Shown here piece after piece: positions 16,413 through 25,233 of a stretch of DNA of 64,000 nt; position 1 is the first letter of the stretch; each line of letters begins with the position of its first letter. The notes beneath the pieces are model-generated. The model had not been told where the DNA came from and ran no database searches. It saw only the letters and a program-made list of their open reading frames with translations. The position numbers and the translations under genes are program-made. Source of the DNA: Phreatobacter aquaticus. GTDB lineage: Bacteria; Pseudomonadota; Alphaproteobacteria; Rhizobiales; Phreatobacteraceae. The DNA lies in contig NZ_CP039865.1 in assembly GCF_005160265.1 (NCBI RefSeq), forward strand, positions 2,690,828 through 2,754,827, in the 5' to 3' direction.

Positions 16413-17801
16413 ATGATGCTTCGCAAGACTTCGACCCGCATCGCCGCCGCGGCGTTGGCAGGCCTTCTGGCCTTGGGCACAGTCATGCCTGCTCATGCCC
16501 AGTCGATCCCGCCGGGCGTGCCGCTGATCCGCGACACCGAGATCGAGAACCTCCTGCGCGACTATGCGCGTCCGCTGTTCCGCGCGGCCAATGTCGGCGG
16601 CAGCCAGACCAATGTCGTCATCATCAACAGCCGGGGCTTCAACGCCTTTGTCGCCAATGGCCGGCGCGTCTTCATCAATGCCGGCGCGATCATCGATTCC
16701 AAGACGCCCAACGAACTGATCGGCGTCATCGCCCACGAGACCGGCCATATTGCCGGCGGCCATCTGGTGCGCCTGCGCGAGGCCATGGAGCGCGCGCAGA
16801 TCATGGCGGTGATCAGCATGCTGGCCGGCGTCGGCGCGGTGGCGGCGGGTGCTGCTGGTGGCCGCAGCGTCAGTGGCGTCGGCGAGGCAGCGCCCGGCGT
16901 GCTCACCGGCGGCATGCAGGTCGCCCAGCGCTCGCTGCTCTCCTATCAGCGCGGCGAGGAGGCGGCAGCCGACCGTTCCGCCATCACCTATCTCAATGCG
17001 ACGGGCCAGTCGGCCCGCGGCATGGTGGAAACATTCAAGCGCATGCAGGACCAGAACCTGTTCGCTGTGCGCAATGTCGACCCCTACACGATCAGCCATC
17101 CGGTGCCGCAGGATCGCGTCCAGTCGATCGAGCCACTGGCCAAGGCGAGCCCCCATTACAACGCGGTGGACCCGCCGGCGCTGATTGCCCGCCATGATCT
17201 CGCCCGCGCGAAGCTGATCGGCTTTATGGACCGTACCGACGCGATCACCCGGCGCTATCCGCCGACCGATGTCTCGCTGCCGGCCCGCTATGCCCGCGCC
17301 ATCCAGATGTTCCGCTTCGGCGACCGCAACCGCGCTGCCGGCATGGCCGACGACCTGATCCGGGCCCAGCCGAACAATCCCTATTTCCACGAGATCAAGG
17401 GCCAGATCCTGCTGGAGACCGGCCAGCCGGGTGCGGCGATCCCGGCGCTGCGCCGCTCGGTGGCGCTTGCCCCCAATGCCGGCCTCATCCGCATCATGCT
17501 GGGCCATGCCCTGGTCGCCACCGGCAACCCAGCCGTGCTGGACGAGGCGATCCGCGAGTTGCGTCTGGCGCTCCAGCGCGAGCCGGAGGCCCCCGATGGC
17601 TACCGCCAGCTGGCCATCGCCTATGGCCGCAAGAATGATCGCGGTCAGGCCGATCTGGCCGCCGCTCAGGCCTCTCTCTATGAGGGCGACCTCACGACCG
17701 CTCGCGGGCTTGCCCGCCGGGCTCAGGGTTCGCTGCCCTCCGGCTCGCCGGGCTGGTTGCGCGCCGAAGACATCTGGAACCAGCGGCGCACGCCGAATTG
17801 A
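16413..17801 (+). CDS. Periplasmic M48 metalloprotease with TPR repeats (BepA/YfgC-like)
   Basis: This 462-residue exported zinc protease has a signal peptide of about 29 residues ending AHAQ. The M48 domain carries HETGH at 108-112 and the third ligand glutamate in RGEEAAADRSA. A C-terminal half (about 280-440) of helical TPR-like repeats follows (RYARAIQMFRFGDRNRAAGMADDLI, FHEIKGQILLETGQPGAAIPALRR). BepA in enterobacteria works with the BAM machine and degrades misassembled outer-membrane proteins; the same role is likely here. The next gene, a DsbA-like protein, starts 12 bases later, so both belong to an envelope-protein quality-control operon. Confidence 0.88.
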   Translation: MMLRKTSTRIAAAALAGLLALGTVMPAHAQSIPPGVPLIRDTEIENLLRDYARPLFRAANVGGSQTNVVIINSRGFNAFVANGRRVFINAGAIIDSKTPNELIGVIAHETGHIAGGHLVRLREAMERAQIMAVISMLAGVGAVAAGAAGGRSVSGVGEAAPGVLTGGMQVAQRSLLSYQRGEEAAADRSAITYLNATGQSARGMVETFKRMQDQNLFAVRNVDPYTISHPVPQDRVQSIEPLAKASPHYNAVDPPALIARHDLARAKLIGFMDRTDAITRRYPPTDVSLPARYARAIQMFRFGDRNRAAGMADDLIRAQPNNPYFHEIKGQILLETGQPGAAIPALRRSVALAPNAGLIRIMLGHALVATGNPAVLDEAIRELRLALQREPEAPDGYRQLAIAYGRKNDRGQADLAAAQASLYEGDLTTARGLARRAQGSLPSGSPGWLRAEDIWNQRRTPN

Positions 17802-17812
17802 GGACTTTCTCC

Positions 17813-18625
17813 ATGGCTTTCCGCCCCCTCGTCCTTGCCTGCATCGCCGCCATCGGCCTGGCAGGCGCGGCTCTTGCCCCGTCGCGTGCACAGCAGGCTG
17901 CGCAGCCGCCCGCTGCCTCCACCGCCAATGTCAGCGCCGATGAGCGCGGGCGCATCGAGGCGATCGTGCGCGAGTACCTGCTGCGTAACCCCGAGGTGCT
18001 GCAGGAGGCGCTGGTCGAACTGGAGAAGCGCCAGGCCCAGGCCGAGGAGCGCTCGCGTGCCACGGCCTTCCAGGCCAATCGCGAATTGCTCTACCGCTCG
18101 CCGAACCAGGTCGTGCTCGGCAATCCGCAGGGCGATGTCACGCTGGTCGAGTTCTTCGATTACAATTGCGGCTTCTGCAAGCGGGCGCTGGCCGAGACGC
18201 TGGATCTCCTGCGCGCCGATCCGCGCATCCGCCTGGTGCTGAAGGACTTCCCGGTCCTGTCGCAGGGTTCGGTGGAGGCGGCCCAGGTGGCCGTGGCCCT
18301 GAAGATGCAGATCCAGGGTCCCAAATATATGGAATTCCACACCAAGCTGCTCGGTGGCCGCGGCCAGGCCGATCGTGCCCGTGCGCTGGACGTCGCGCGC
18401 GAGGTTGGCGCCGACATGACGCGCCTCCAGCGCGATTTGGGCTCGGCCCAGGTGCGCGACACGCTGGCAGAGAATGCCCGCCTCGCCGAACTGCTGCGCA
18501 TCAACGGCACGCCGACCTATATCGTCGGCGACGAGGTGGTGGTCGGCGCCGTCGGCATCGACAAGCTGCGCGAGAACATCGTGCGGGCCAGGGCGACCTG
18601 TGCGGTTCAGGTCGGCGTGTGCTGA
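17813..18625 (+). CDS. DsbA-family periplasmic thiol oxidoreductase (Com1-like)
   Basis: This 270-residue exported protein has a signal peptide (MAFRPLVLACIAAIGLAGAALA). A helical segment at 40-95 (scaffold/Com1-type N-terminal extension) precedes a thioredoxin-fold domain with the active site CGFC at Cys119/Cys122 in FFDYNCGFCKRAL. The cis-proline loop is NGTPTYIVGDEVV. It should form or isomerise disulfides in the periplasm. ATG 17813 has GAGGA eight bases upstream; a TTG at 17798 overlapping the upstream stop is less likely. It is cotranscribed with the M48 protease. Confidence 0.88.
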   Translation: MAFRPLVLACIAAIGLAGAALAPSRAQQAAQPPAASTANVSADERGRIEAIVREYLLRNPEVLQEALVELEKRQAQAEERSRATAFQANRELLYRSPNQVVLGNPQGDVTLVEFFDYNCGFCKRALAETLDLLRADPRIRLVLKDFPVLSQGSVEAAQVAVALKMQIQGPKYMEFHTKLLGGRGQADRARALDVAREVGADMTRLQRDLGSAQVRDTLAENARLAELLRINGTPTYIVGDEVVVGAVGIDKLRENIVRARATCAVQVGVC

Positions 18626-18655
18626 GGCAATCCGCGCGGCCTTCATCGAGGGCGC

Positions 18656-18815
18656 ATCTTCACCTCTCCCCGTTCACGGGGAGAGGTCGGCAGCGCTTGC
18701 TGCCGGGTGAGGGGCGCTATCCGGCAGCGGCCTGACAGAGGGAGAGGGCAGGAGCCCCTCACCCGCCCGTCTTTTCACTCCGGTCGACCCCTCCCCGCAG
18801 GCGGGGAGAGATGAA
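18656..18815. repeat. Compound palindromic repeat block
   Basis: Short hairpins occur one after another: CTCTCCCCGTTCACGGGGAGAG near 18663-18684, GGCAGCGCTTGCTGCC near 18688-18703, and CCCCTCCCCGCAGGCGGGGAG near 18789-18809. GGTGAGGGGC (18707) and GCCCCTCACC (18752) are reverse complements of each other. The block fills the gap between the DsbA-like stop and the convergent NTF2-like gene. It resembles the G/C hairpin blocks near 4.1 kb in style but not in exact sequence. Confidence 0.6.
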
Positions 18816-18851
18816 TCGTCGCCGTTCCGCCTGCGAGACCCTGCCGGTCTC

Positions 18852-19226
18852 TCACTCCTTCACATCGTAGCGGTACGACTTCGACACGATGGTCCAGCCA
18901 TCCGTCAGCTTCATCAGCACGAGATAATCGGTGAAATAGCGCGGCGGCAGCTGGCAGCGCACCTTCACCAGCGCGGTGGTGGCGTCCGAGCGGTCGATCA
19001 GCACGGTGAAGTCCTCCCGCGCCTTGCCCTCCGACTTGGCCGAGGGGCGCTTGCGCACCCGGTCCAGCCAGTCTGGCGCGGTCAGAACCTGCAATTCGCC
19101 CTTCTCCTGCCAGCGCAGATCCGCGCTCGGATGGAAGATGGCGCCGAGCTTGTCGGCATCGCCCTCGTAGAGCCCGTCGAAATAGTGCTGGATCACGGCT
19201 TCGATGGTCGAGCGGTCATGGGCCAT
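18852..19226 (-). CDS. NTF2-like (lumazine-binding/SnoaL fold) small protein
   Basis: This 124-residue protein has the cone-shaped alpha+beta NTF2 fold as judged by pattern: N-terminal helices IEAVIQHYFDGLYEGDADKLGAIFHP, then LRWQEKGELQVLTAPDWLDRV, and paired strands TTALVKVRCQLPPRYFTDYLVLMKLTDGWTIVSKSYRYD. It best resembles putative lumazine-binding/SnoaL-like proteins found widely in bacteria, whose roles range from ligand storage to dehydratase activity. No catalytic residue set is obvious. GGAGGACC upstream supports the start at 19226. Confidence 0.75.
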   Translation of the reverse strand: MAHDRSTIEAVIQHYFDGLYEGDADKLGAIFHPSADLRWQEKGELQVLTAPDWLDRVRKRPSAKSEGKAREDFTVLIDRSDATTALVKVRCQLPPRYFTDYLVLMKLTDGWTIVSKSYRYDVKE

Positions 19227-19382
19227 GGTCGGTCCTCCCTGATGTCGTTGGGGCGAATCAGATCACAAACAAAGCCAGCGCGGAACCGCCCGCCGCGCTT
19301 GCCGGCAATGCGGCGGGTCGCCATATTGGCCGCGACTCGTGGTGGCCGCCCCAAGGCCTGCCCAACCCATCTGGAGACTGAC

Positions 19383-19772
19383 ATGATCGAGGACCTCATC
19401 AACCGCGTTGCCACCGCCGCCGGCCTCGACCCGGCCGTGGCATCCAAGGCGATCGGCATGATCCTGGGCTTCCTGCAGAAGGAAGGCCCGACCGAGCAGG
19501 TCAACACCATGCTGGCGGCGCTTCCCGGCACGTCCGAACTGATCGCCCAGGCCGAGGCCGATGGCGGCGGCGGCGGCCTCATGGGCATGATGGGCGGCAT
19601 GATGGGCGGCGGCATCATGGGCCTTGGCGCCAAGCTGATGGGCGCCGGTCTCGACATGGGCCAGATCTCGACTGTCGGCCGCGAGCTCCTGACCGCTGGC
19701 CGCGAGCAGGCGGGCGACGACGTGGTCGGCCAGATCGTCGCGGGCACGCCGGGCCTGTCGCAGTTCGTCTGA
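19383..19772 (+). CDS. Small DUF2267-like helical protein with Gly/Met-rich segment
   Basis: This 129-residue protein has an N-terminal helical part (IEDLINRVATAAGLDPAVASKAIGMILGFLQKEGP). It recalls DUF2267-type proteins, which bear a repeating hydrophobic helix of this kind. A glycine/methionine-rich stretch follows at 61-85 (GGGGGLMGMMGGMMGGGI), then another helix to the end. No signal peptide. Its stop shares one base with the next gene's start (TGATG), so the two are coupled. The function is unknown and the family match is tentative. Confidence 0.65.
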   Translation: MIEDLINRVATAAGLDPAVASKAIGMILGFLQKEGPTEQVNTMLAALPGTSELIAQAEADGGGGGLMGMMGGMMGGGIMGLGAKLMGAGLDMGQISTVGRELLTAGREQAGDDVVGQIVAGTPGLSQFV

Positions 19773-20335
19773 TGCGCACATTCATGGCGCGTGGCGCCCT
19801 TGCCGCCGTGGCTCTGGCCGCGGCGGTTTCGTCTGTGTCAGCCCAGCAGGCGGCGCCTGCCTGGCGCGCCAGCGAGATCGCCGGCCAGGCGACCGCCTTC
19901 GTCACGGTGGAGCCCGCTCCCGGCACCGGCACGACCAGTTCCTATCTCGGCTTTTCCTGCGGGGCCCAGCCTGCGGTCAAACTGACCGGCCAGGTGGCGG
20001 TGACGGGTGCGCAGGCCGGACCCTTGCCACTGTCGCTGACATTCACGGCTGGCGACGACCTGATGGCGCTGCGGCTCGACGTCCGCTTTTCCGGCGCCGT
20101 CACCGCCAATGCGGCGGAGGCCGCCCGCGCCGATCTCGCCGGCGAGCGCCTGCTCATCGAGGATGTCGATGCCGGCTTGTTGCGCGATCTGGCCGAGTTT
20201 CTGCGCGACGCGCCCGAGGGGGAGCTGCGTGTGGGCTCCGATCAGCCGAATTTCCGCATGACCTTCCCGCTGGCCGAGGCCAAGGCCGTGCTGACGCGCT
20301 TTCTCGCGACCTGTCCGGCCTTGGCGAAGCGCTGA
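19772..20335 (+). CDS. Secreted protein of unknown function
   Basis: This 187-residue exported protein has signal peptide MRTFMARGALAAVALAAAVSSVSAQ. The mature part looks beta-rich, with two cysteines (LGFSCGAQ and LATCPALAKR) that could pair. Its ATG overlaps the upstream stop by one base. A bidirectional terminator hairpin follows at 20357. I do not recognise a family; the layout (strand-rich core, C-terminal Cys-containing helix) is common among small periplasmic proteins of this order. Confidence 0.65.
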   Translation: MRTFMARGALAAVALAAAVSSVSAQQAAPAWRASEIAGQATAFVTVEPAPGTGTTSSYLGFSCGAQPAVKLTGQVAVTGAQAGPLPLSLTFTAGDDLMALRLDVRFSGAVTANAAEAARADLAGERLLIEDVDAGLLRDLAEFLRDAPEGELRVGSDQPNFRMTFPLAEAKAVLTRFLATCPALAKR

Positions 20336-20356
20336 CCGACGATCCAGCCCAACGAA

Positions 20357-20383
20357 AAAGGCCCGGCGCTGGGCCGGGCCTTT
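20357..20383. terminator. Bidirectional intrinsic terminator
   Basis: AAAGGCCCGGC (20357-20367) pairs perfectly with GCCGGGCCTTT (20373-20383) around a five-base loop, flanked by A-rich and T-rich ends. It sits between two convergent genes (stops at 20335 and 20406) and should stop transcription from both sides. Confidence 0.85.
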
Positions 20384-20405
20384 CGAAGGTGGGCAGGCGT
20401 CTCGC

Positions 20406-21110
20406 TCAGTAGCGGGCGACGACCGCCGACGGGCCGGTCGAGAACAGGTAGTTCACGCCGATCCGGAATTTGTGGGTCTCGAGGCGGACATTGTCCACGT
20501 TCAGGATCTTGGTGCCGTAGTTCGAATAGAGATACTCGCCACGGATCGTGACGTTCTGCGTGACGGCATGCTCGATGCCGGCGCCAAGGGTGAAGCCGAG
20601 GCGGGTCTGGCTGGCAGAGAACGGGAAGAAGGCGACCGGCAGGCCGGCCGCACCGCGGACGCTGATATCGGCCGCGGCGAGACCGCCGGTGACGTAGAGC
20701 AAGGTGCGGTCGATGGCGACACCGGCACGGGCCCGCAGCGAGGCATCCCACTGGGTGCGCCACTGGATGAAGTTGCCGCCGCCGAGATCCGCACGGCGCG
20801 TGACGCCGAAATAGCCGGCATCGCCTTCGACGCCGAGGACGATATTGTTGATCTGATGGTTGTAGCCGACCTGCAGCCCGGCAACCAGGCCGGTGCCGCT
20901 GCCCGACAGGAGGCCACCCGTGAGGACGCTGTAATTGGTGTTGGCAATGCCGATGCCGAGATTGGCGCCGACATAGAAGCCGGTCCAGTTGAACGCGGGA
21001 GCGATGATGGCGGCTGCGATCGGCTGACGCGGCACACCGAGGTCGGCGGCCTGGGCAATCCCGGCCGACATGGCGAGGGCGGACGTAGCGGCAAGCAGGA
21101 TGCGGCGCAT
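20406..21110 (-). CDS. Outer-membrane beta-barrel protein (Omp25/Omp31-type)
   Basis: This 234-residue outer-membrane protein has a signal peptide (MRRILLAATSALAMSAGIAQA). The mature start ADLGVPR... and the block NWTGFYVGANLGIGIANTN mark the rhizobial/Brucella Omp25/Omp31 (eight-stranded barrel) family. Alternating hydrophobic strands follow, and the last residue is an aromatic Tyr after VVAR, the usual BAM recognition end. ATG 21110 has GGAG eight bases upstream; GTG 21119 is an alternative. Such proteins stabilise the envelope. A 270-base leader region precedes it. Confidence 0.9.
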   Translation of the reverse strand: MRRILLAATSALAMSAGIAQAADLGVPRQPIAAAIIAPAFNWTGFYVGANLGIGIANTNYSVLTGGLLSGSGTGLVAGLQVGYNHQINNIVLGVEGDAGYFGVTRRADLGGGNFIQWRTQWDASLRARAGVAIDRTLLYVTGGLAAADISVRGAAGLPVAFFPFSASQTRLGFTLGAGIEHAVTQNVTIRGEYLYSNYGTKILNVDNVRLETHKFRIGVNYLFSTGPSAVVARY

Positions 21111-21238
21111 GGGTTGCACTCCAAGGTGTGGACGAATTCTCTATCCAAACCATACGAGAGCGAGGTGCCGGCACCTATGACTTGCCGGCAACACAACGTT
21201 ACGAGTCGTCAGGCCCAATAGCGGTGGATTTCCCTGTT

Positions 21239-21254
21239 TTTCCAATGGTGGAAA
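21239..21254. promoter_or_regulatory. Perfect dyad TTTCCA-N4-TGGAAA upstream of the Omp25-type gene
   Basis: TTTCCAATGGTGGAAA has two perfect six-base arms. It lies about 130 bases upstream of the omp start, between the MerR gene stop and the omp. It could be an operator or an untranslated-leader hairpin; nothing else in the 273-base gap stands out. Confidence 0.25.
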
Positions 21255-21383
21255 CAAATCAGAAAGCATTCCGCGCCACGGAATAAGACTGTGCGGCAGC
21301 CATGCTTGATCCGTGAAACCTTGGGTCAACCCCCAGCGACATCATACAGCCGGCCGGCGTGCGGCCGATGTCTCGGCAGACCT

Positions 21384-21809
21384 TCAGCGCATCGTCGAGA
21401 GGACCTGCTTCAGTTCCTCGATCGCTCCGACGATCTCGTCGCGTTTGGCATTCAGCCGCTCGACCTGCTGGTCGATGGCGAGCTTGCGCAACCGCTGAAC
21501 GGACGCGATGGATCCCGATGTGTCGCGCATATCGGTGATCAGCGCCTGGATCTCGGCCAGCGAAAAGCCGACACGCTTGCCCCAGATGATCAGTTCCAGC
21601 TTCTCGCGGTCGAGCGCACTGAAGACCCGCTGGCCCTTCTCGTGCCGCGGTGCAATCAGCCCGATCGATTCGTAGTAGCGCAGCGCCCGGTAGGTGAGAC
21701 CCATCTGTTCGGCAATCACCCGGATCGGAAACCCGTGTAGGTTGTGGGCGGCCTGGACATCGACGAGCAGGTCATCGAGGTCGAATGCGTCTGACGAGGA
21801 ATGCATCAT
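21384..21809 (-). CDS. MerR-family transcriptional regulator, copy A
   Basis: This 141-residue DNA-binding protein has the winged-helix MerR motif RVIAEQMGLTYRALRYYESIGLIAPRHEKGQRVFSALDREKLELI (about 28-72) and a C-terminal coiled-coil dimer helix (LAIDQQVERLNAKRDEIVGAIEELKQVL). There are no cysteines in the effector part, so metal sensing of the classical kind is unlikely. The start codon is uncertain (ATG 21809 or 21806; neither has a strong ribosome site). It lies directly downstream of a paralogue on the same strand, with about 115 bases between. Confidence 0.82.
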   Translation of the reverse strand: MMHSSSDAFDLDDLLVDVQAAHNLHGFPIRVIAEQMGLTYRALRYYESIGLIAPRHEKGQRVFSALDREKLELIIWGKRVGFSLAEIQALITDMRDTSGSIASVQRLRKLAIDQQVERLNAKRDEIVGAIEELKQVLSTMR

Positions 21810-21924
21810 GGCGGAGCGCAACCTTGTGGCGCGAGTTCGTTTCAATGTCCTCAAGATAGGTCTGGCGGGAGATTGAGACCTTGCGGTGCCTCAAACCAGG
21901 TAAAATTGTCTGTTTCAGGCCCGA

Positions 21925-22347
21925 TCAGTCGAGTTCGGCGAGATGGCGCCGCAGTTCTGCGATCGCCGCGATGATCTCGTCGCGGCGCGCTGTCAGCTCC
22001 TTCATGCGTGCAATCATGTCGTCGGGTTGCAGAAGATTTTGCTGCGGCTCGCTCGTGCCCTTGGCCCGGTTCTCGATCATCTCGCCGATCTCGGCCAGCG
22101 TGAAGCCGAGGCGTTTGCCCCAGACCAGCAGCTCCAGCCGTTCGCGGTCTTCCTCGCTGTAGACCCTGCGCCCGTCCCTGTGCCGCGGCGTCAGCAGGCC
22201 CTTGCTCTCGTAGAAGCGCAGGGCCCGGTAGGTCAGATGGAACTGCGAGGCGATGTCGCGGATGTTCAGGCCAGCAGCACCATGGGCCCGTTCCACGGCT
22301 CCGGGCACCGTATCGACGTCGAAGGCGGTCGGATCTTTTGAGGACAT
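21925..22347 (-). CDS. MerR-family transcriptional regulator, copy B
   Basis: This 140-residue MerR protein is clearly paralogous to the next gene: LNIRDIASQFHLTYRALRFYESKGLLTPRHRDGRRVYSEEDRERLELLVWGKRLGFTLAEIGEMI aligns along the whole DNA-binding region. It also ends in a dimerisation helix (MKELTARRDEIIAAIAELRRHLAEL). No metal-binding cysteines. The start used is 22347 (MSSKDPTAF); an in-frame ATG at 22407 would extend it. It is divergent from mgtC, and a 27-bp dyad lies between them at 22487. Confidence 0.83.
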   Translation of the reverse strand: MSSKDPTAFDVDTVPGAVERAHGAAGLNIRDIASQFHLTYRALRFYESKGLLTPRHRDGRRVYSEEDRERLELLVWGKRLGFTLAEIGEMIENRAKGTSEPQQNLLQPDDMIARMKELTARRDEIIAAIAELRRHLAELD

Positions 22348-22486
22348 GGCCTTGCCCCGCAATGCGCCTGCTGGATGCGCCAGCCGATTGGACGACGCAA
22401 TCGGCAAGCCACCAAAGCCGACGCTAGACCCGATGCGGTCCGCCTACAACCGCCGGATGGATGAAACCGATCGAGGTCCCCGGCAA

Positions 22487-22513
22487 TGTGACGCCAGCTG
22501 GCCAGACGTCACA
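22487..22513. promoter_or_regulatory. 27-bp dyad TGTGACG-N13-CGTCACA between merR copy B and mgtC
   Basis: Two perfect seven-base inverted arms (TGTGACG and CGTCACA) are separated by 13 bases that include the palindrome CCAGCTGG. MerR proteins bind long dyads, so this is a plausible operator for the adjacent regulator and for mgtC, whose start is 66 bases downstream. Confidence 0.42.
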
Positions 22514-22578
22514 CGGCTGTTGCGGAGGCAGGGTTCGAGGGCCTAGTCAGCGTGCCGCCAGACAGCAGGAGACGTGTC

Positions 22579-23301
22579 ATGGCCCTTGCCGCCTTCGCCG
22601 GGTTCGATCCGGTCCAGTTTCTCAACACGGTCGTCAGCCTGTCGACGGCCTTCGTGCTCGGCACGGCGATCGGCGCCGAGCGGCAATATCGCCAGCGCAC
22701 AGCGGGCCTGCGCACCAATGCCCTGGTGGCGGTGGGGGCCGCTGCCTTCGTCGATATCGGCATGCGGCTGAACGGCAATCCGGCTGCGGTCCAGGTGTTG
22801 GCCTATGTGGTCTCCGGCGTCGGGTTTCTCGGGGCCGGCGTCATCATGAAGGAGGGGCTGAACATCCGAGGCCTCAACACGGCGGCAACGCTCTGGGGCT
22901 CGGCCGCGGCCGGCGGCACGGCCGGCGCCGATCTGATCGCCGAATCCGTGCTGATCGCCGGCTTCGTTCTGGCGGCGAACACGTCGCTGCGCCCGCTGGT
23001 CAATCTGATCAATCGCCAGCCGCTCGACGAGGGCACGACGGAGGCGACCTATGAACTGCGCGTCGGCGTCTCCACCAGCGAGGTGGCGCAGGTGCGATCG
23101 GCGCTCACCGAGGCGCTGGATGCCCGCAACTACGCTGTCCGTGAGATTGTGACCGAAGATACAGCCGACGACCTCGTCGACCTGATCGCGACGCTCGCCG
23201 GCTCAAGCGCCGAGCCCGGCGAGCTCGACGCGGTCATCGCCGCCATGGAAGCGCAAGGCGGCGTCCGCCATGCGGCCTGGTCGATGCGCACGGCGGATTG
23301 A
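22579..23301 (+). CDS. MgtC/SapB-family inner-membrane protein
   Basis: This 240-residue protein has four or five transmembrane helices in the first 150 residues. It shows the MgtC core AFVLGTAIGAERQYRQRTAGLRTNALVAVGAAAFV and GVGFLGAGVIMKEG, then NIRGLNTAATLWGSAAAG. The C-terminal 90 residues form a soluble ACT-like domain (YELRVGVSTSEVAQVRSALTEAL). In pathogens MgtC modulates the F-type ATP synthase and magnesium-limited growth; environmental homologues are less known. AGGAG upstream supports ATG 22579. A DUF1476 (ATP synthase zeta-like) gene is also in this window, but not adjacent. Confidence 0.87.
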   Translation: MALAAFAGFDPVQFLNTVVSLSTAFVLGTAIGAERQYRQRTAGLRTNALVAVGAAAFVDIGMRLNGNPAAVQVLAYVVSGVGFLGAGVIMKEGLNIRGLNTAATLWGSAAAGGTAGADLIAESVLIAGFVLAANTSLRPLVNLINRQPLDEGTTEATYELRVGVSTSEVAQVRSALTEALDARNYAVREIVTEDTADDLVDLIATLAGSSAEPGELDAVIAAMEAQGGVRHAAWSMRTAD

Positions 23302-23308
23302 GGCGGTC

Positions 23309-24997
23309 TCAGGCCGCCTTCACCTGGGCGAGGAAGCTCTGCACCGTCTCGCGCAGGCCGTCGGCTTCCGATTTCAGCCCGCTGGCCACACCCGAGAGAT
23401 CGCGGGCCGCATCCTCGGTGCGCTTGGCGGCTTCGGCCACCACCAGGATGTTATGCGTCACCTCGCTGGTGCCATGGGCCGCTTCCGTCGCATTGACCGC
23501 GATTTCCGACGTGGCGGCGCTTTGCTCCTGAACGCCTGAGGCGATGGTCGAGGAAATCTCGCTGATCGAGCCGATCGTGGCGACAATCCGCTGGATCGCC
23601 TCGACGGCGCTCTGCGTCTCGCGCTGGATCGTGTTGATCTGGCCCGAAATCTCTTCCGTTGCCTGTCCGGTCTGGGTGGCCAGGTTCTTCACCTCGGCGG
23701 CCACGACAGCAAACCCCTTGCCGGCCTCGCCGGCGCGCGCGGATTCGATGGTGGCATTGAGCGCCAGCAGATTGGTCTGGCTGGCAATCGTCGTGATCAG
23801 GTTGACCACCTCGCCGATGCGGGCCGTCGCCTGGGCGAGCGAAGCCACCTGCTCGTTGGTGGCGCGCGCCTCTTCGACCGCCCGGTTGGCGATCGCCGAG
23901 GAATTGTTGATCTGGCTGCCGATCTCGGCAACGCTGGCCGAAAGCTCCTCGGTGGCCGCCGCAGCCGTCTGCACATTGGCCGAGGATTGCTCCGAGGCCG
24001 CCGCGACCGCCGCCACCCGGTTGTTGGTGTCCTCGGCGGTCCTCGACAGCAGGGCCGAGGTGTTCTGGAACTGGGCGACCGACTGTTCGACCCGGGCCAG
24101 CACGTCGGCGATTGCGCCGTCGAAGCCCGCCGTCAACTCCTCCAGCCGCCGGGCGCGTGCCGTGCGGCGCTCATCCGCGATCTGTTCGCGCTGCAGCGCT
24201 TCCGCCCGCTCGATGGCATTGGACCGGAACACCTCCAGGGCACGTGCAAAGGCGCCGATTTCCGTCTTGGCCTCGGTGCCGCCGATCATGATCGTCGTGT
24301 CGCCCTGGGCAAGCTTGCCCATGTCGACGGTCAGCGCCTGCAAGGGCTGGGTGATCGAGCGACGGATCATCAGGGATATGACAGCGGATATGAGAACCAG
24401 CACGCCGAGGATGCCGCCCATCAGCAGGGCGCGCGACCAGAAGATCGCGTTGACGTCATCGACATAGACGCCGATGCCGATGAAGCCCTTGATCTCCGGC
24501 AGCACCTGGATGATCGCGATCTTGGGAATCCGCGGCCCGTTTGCGACCTTCTCGGTGGCGTAGAACTGGTAACCGCGGCCGGTGCTGGTGCTCGCGATGC
24601 GGATCTGCTCGGAAATCACCGCGGCCGATGCCGGGCCATCACTGGTCAGCCGGTTGAGACCGATCTTGGTCGGATTGACATGCGCGAAGGTCACGCCGTC
24701 GAGATAGGTGCCGAACACATAATTGACTTCGCTGGGCGGGCCGAACCGCACCGCATTGATCACGCTGAGCAAGGCCTTGCGGCCGGCTTCGCTCTCGGCC
24801 CCGCCCGCCGCATTCATTTGCGTGCGCGCCGCCGACACGACGCTGTCGATCATGTTGGCAAGCTGTTGCTTGCGATCCTCGATCATCTGATCGCGCAGGA
24901 TCAGCAGTCCGACGCTGGCCGATGCGATGACGCTGATGCCCGTGACGACAATGAGAATCGACAGGCGTTTGCCGATCGAAAGGTCTGAAAGTTTCAT
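23309..24997 (-). CDS. Methyl-accepting chemotaxis protein with periplasmic Cache domain
   Basis: This 562-residue transmembrane chemoreceptor has TM1 at about 13-34 ([20 protein letters not shown]) and a periplasmic single-Cache sensor at about 40-185 ([22 protein letters not shown] and [23 protein letters not shown]). TM2 is near 188-208, HAMP follows ([22 protein letters not shown]), and then the cytoplasmic coiled coil with the receptor tip [26 protein letters not shown]. Cache sensors of this type usually bind small organic acids. It is convergent with mgtC; stops are eight bases apart. The C-terminus lacks a CheR-tethering NWETF-like pentapeptide. Confidence 0.92.
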   Translation of the reverse strand: MKLSDLSIGKRLSILIVVTGISVIASASVGLLILRDQMIEDRKQQLANMIDSVVSAARTQMNAAGGAESEAGRKALLSVINAVRFGPPSEVNYVFGTYLDGVTFAHVNPTKIGLNRLTSDGPASAAVISEQIRIASTSTGRGYQFYATEKVANGPRIPKIAIIQVLPEIKGFIGIGVYVDDVNAIFWSRALLMGGILGVLVLISAVISLMIRRSITQPLQALTVDMGKLAQGDTTIMIGGTEAKTEIGAFARALEVFRSNAIERAEALQREQIADERRTARARRLEELTAGFDGAIADVLARVEQSVAQFQNTSALLSRTAEDTNNRVAAVAAASEQSSANVQTAAAATEELSASVAEIGSQINNSSAIANRAVEEARATNEQVASLAQATARIGEVVNLITTIASQTNLLALNATIESARAGEAGKGFAVVAAEVKNLATQTGQATEEISGQINTIQRETQSAVEAIQRIVATIGSISEISSTIASGVQEQSAATSEIAVNATEAAHGTSEVTHNILVVAEAAKRTEDAARDLSGVASGLKSEADGLRETVQSFLAQVKAA

Positions 24998-25233
24998 GGC
25001 CCAACGTCCCTTTGGTTGGGCCAAAGTCCAGATTAAGAGCCTGAATATCGAGTTAATATTGAGGATGTTGAAGATGTGATAACGCCGATTTGACGCCTCA
25101 ATTAGCGGCAATTGGTATTGGGATAACGATCAAGGGAAGAGATGTATCAAACATATGACATTGGTGGGGCCATCAGTGCCTGTGAGCCCCGCCCCTGCCT
25201 CTGACGTCTCTAGGGAAGGGCCTGCCGATGACC

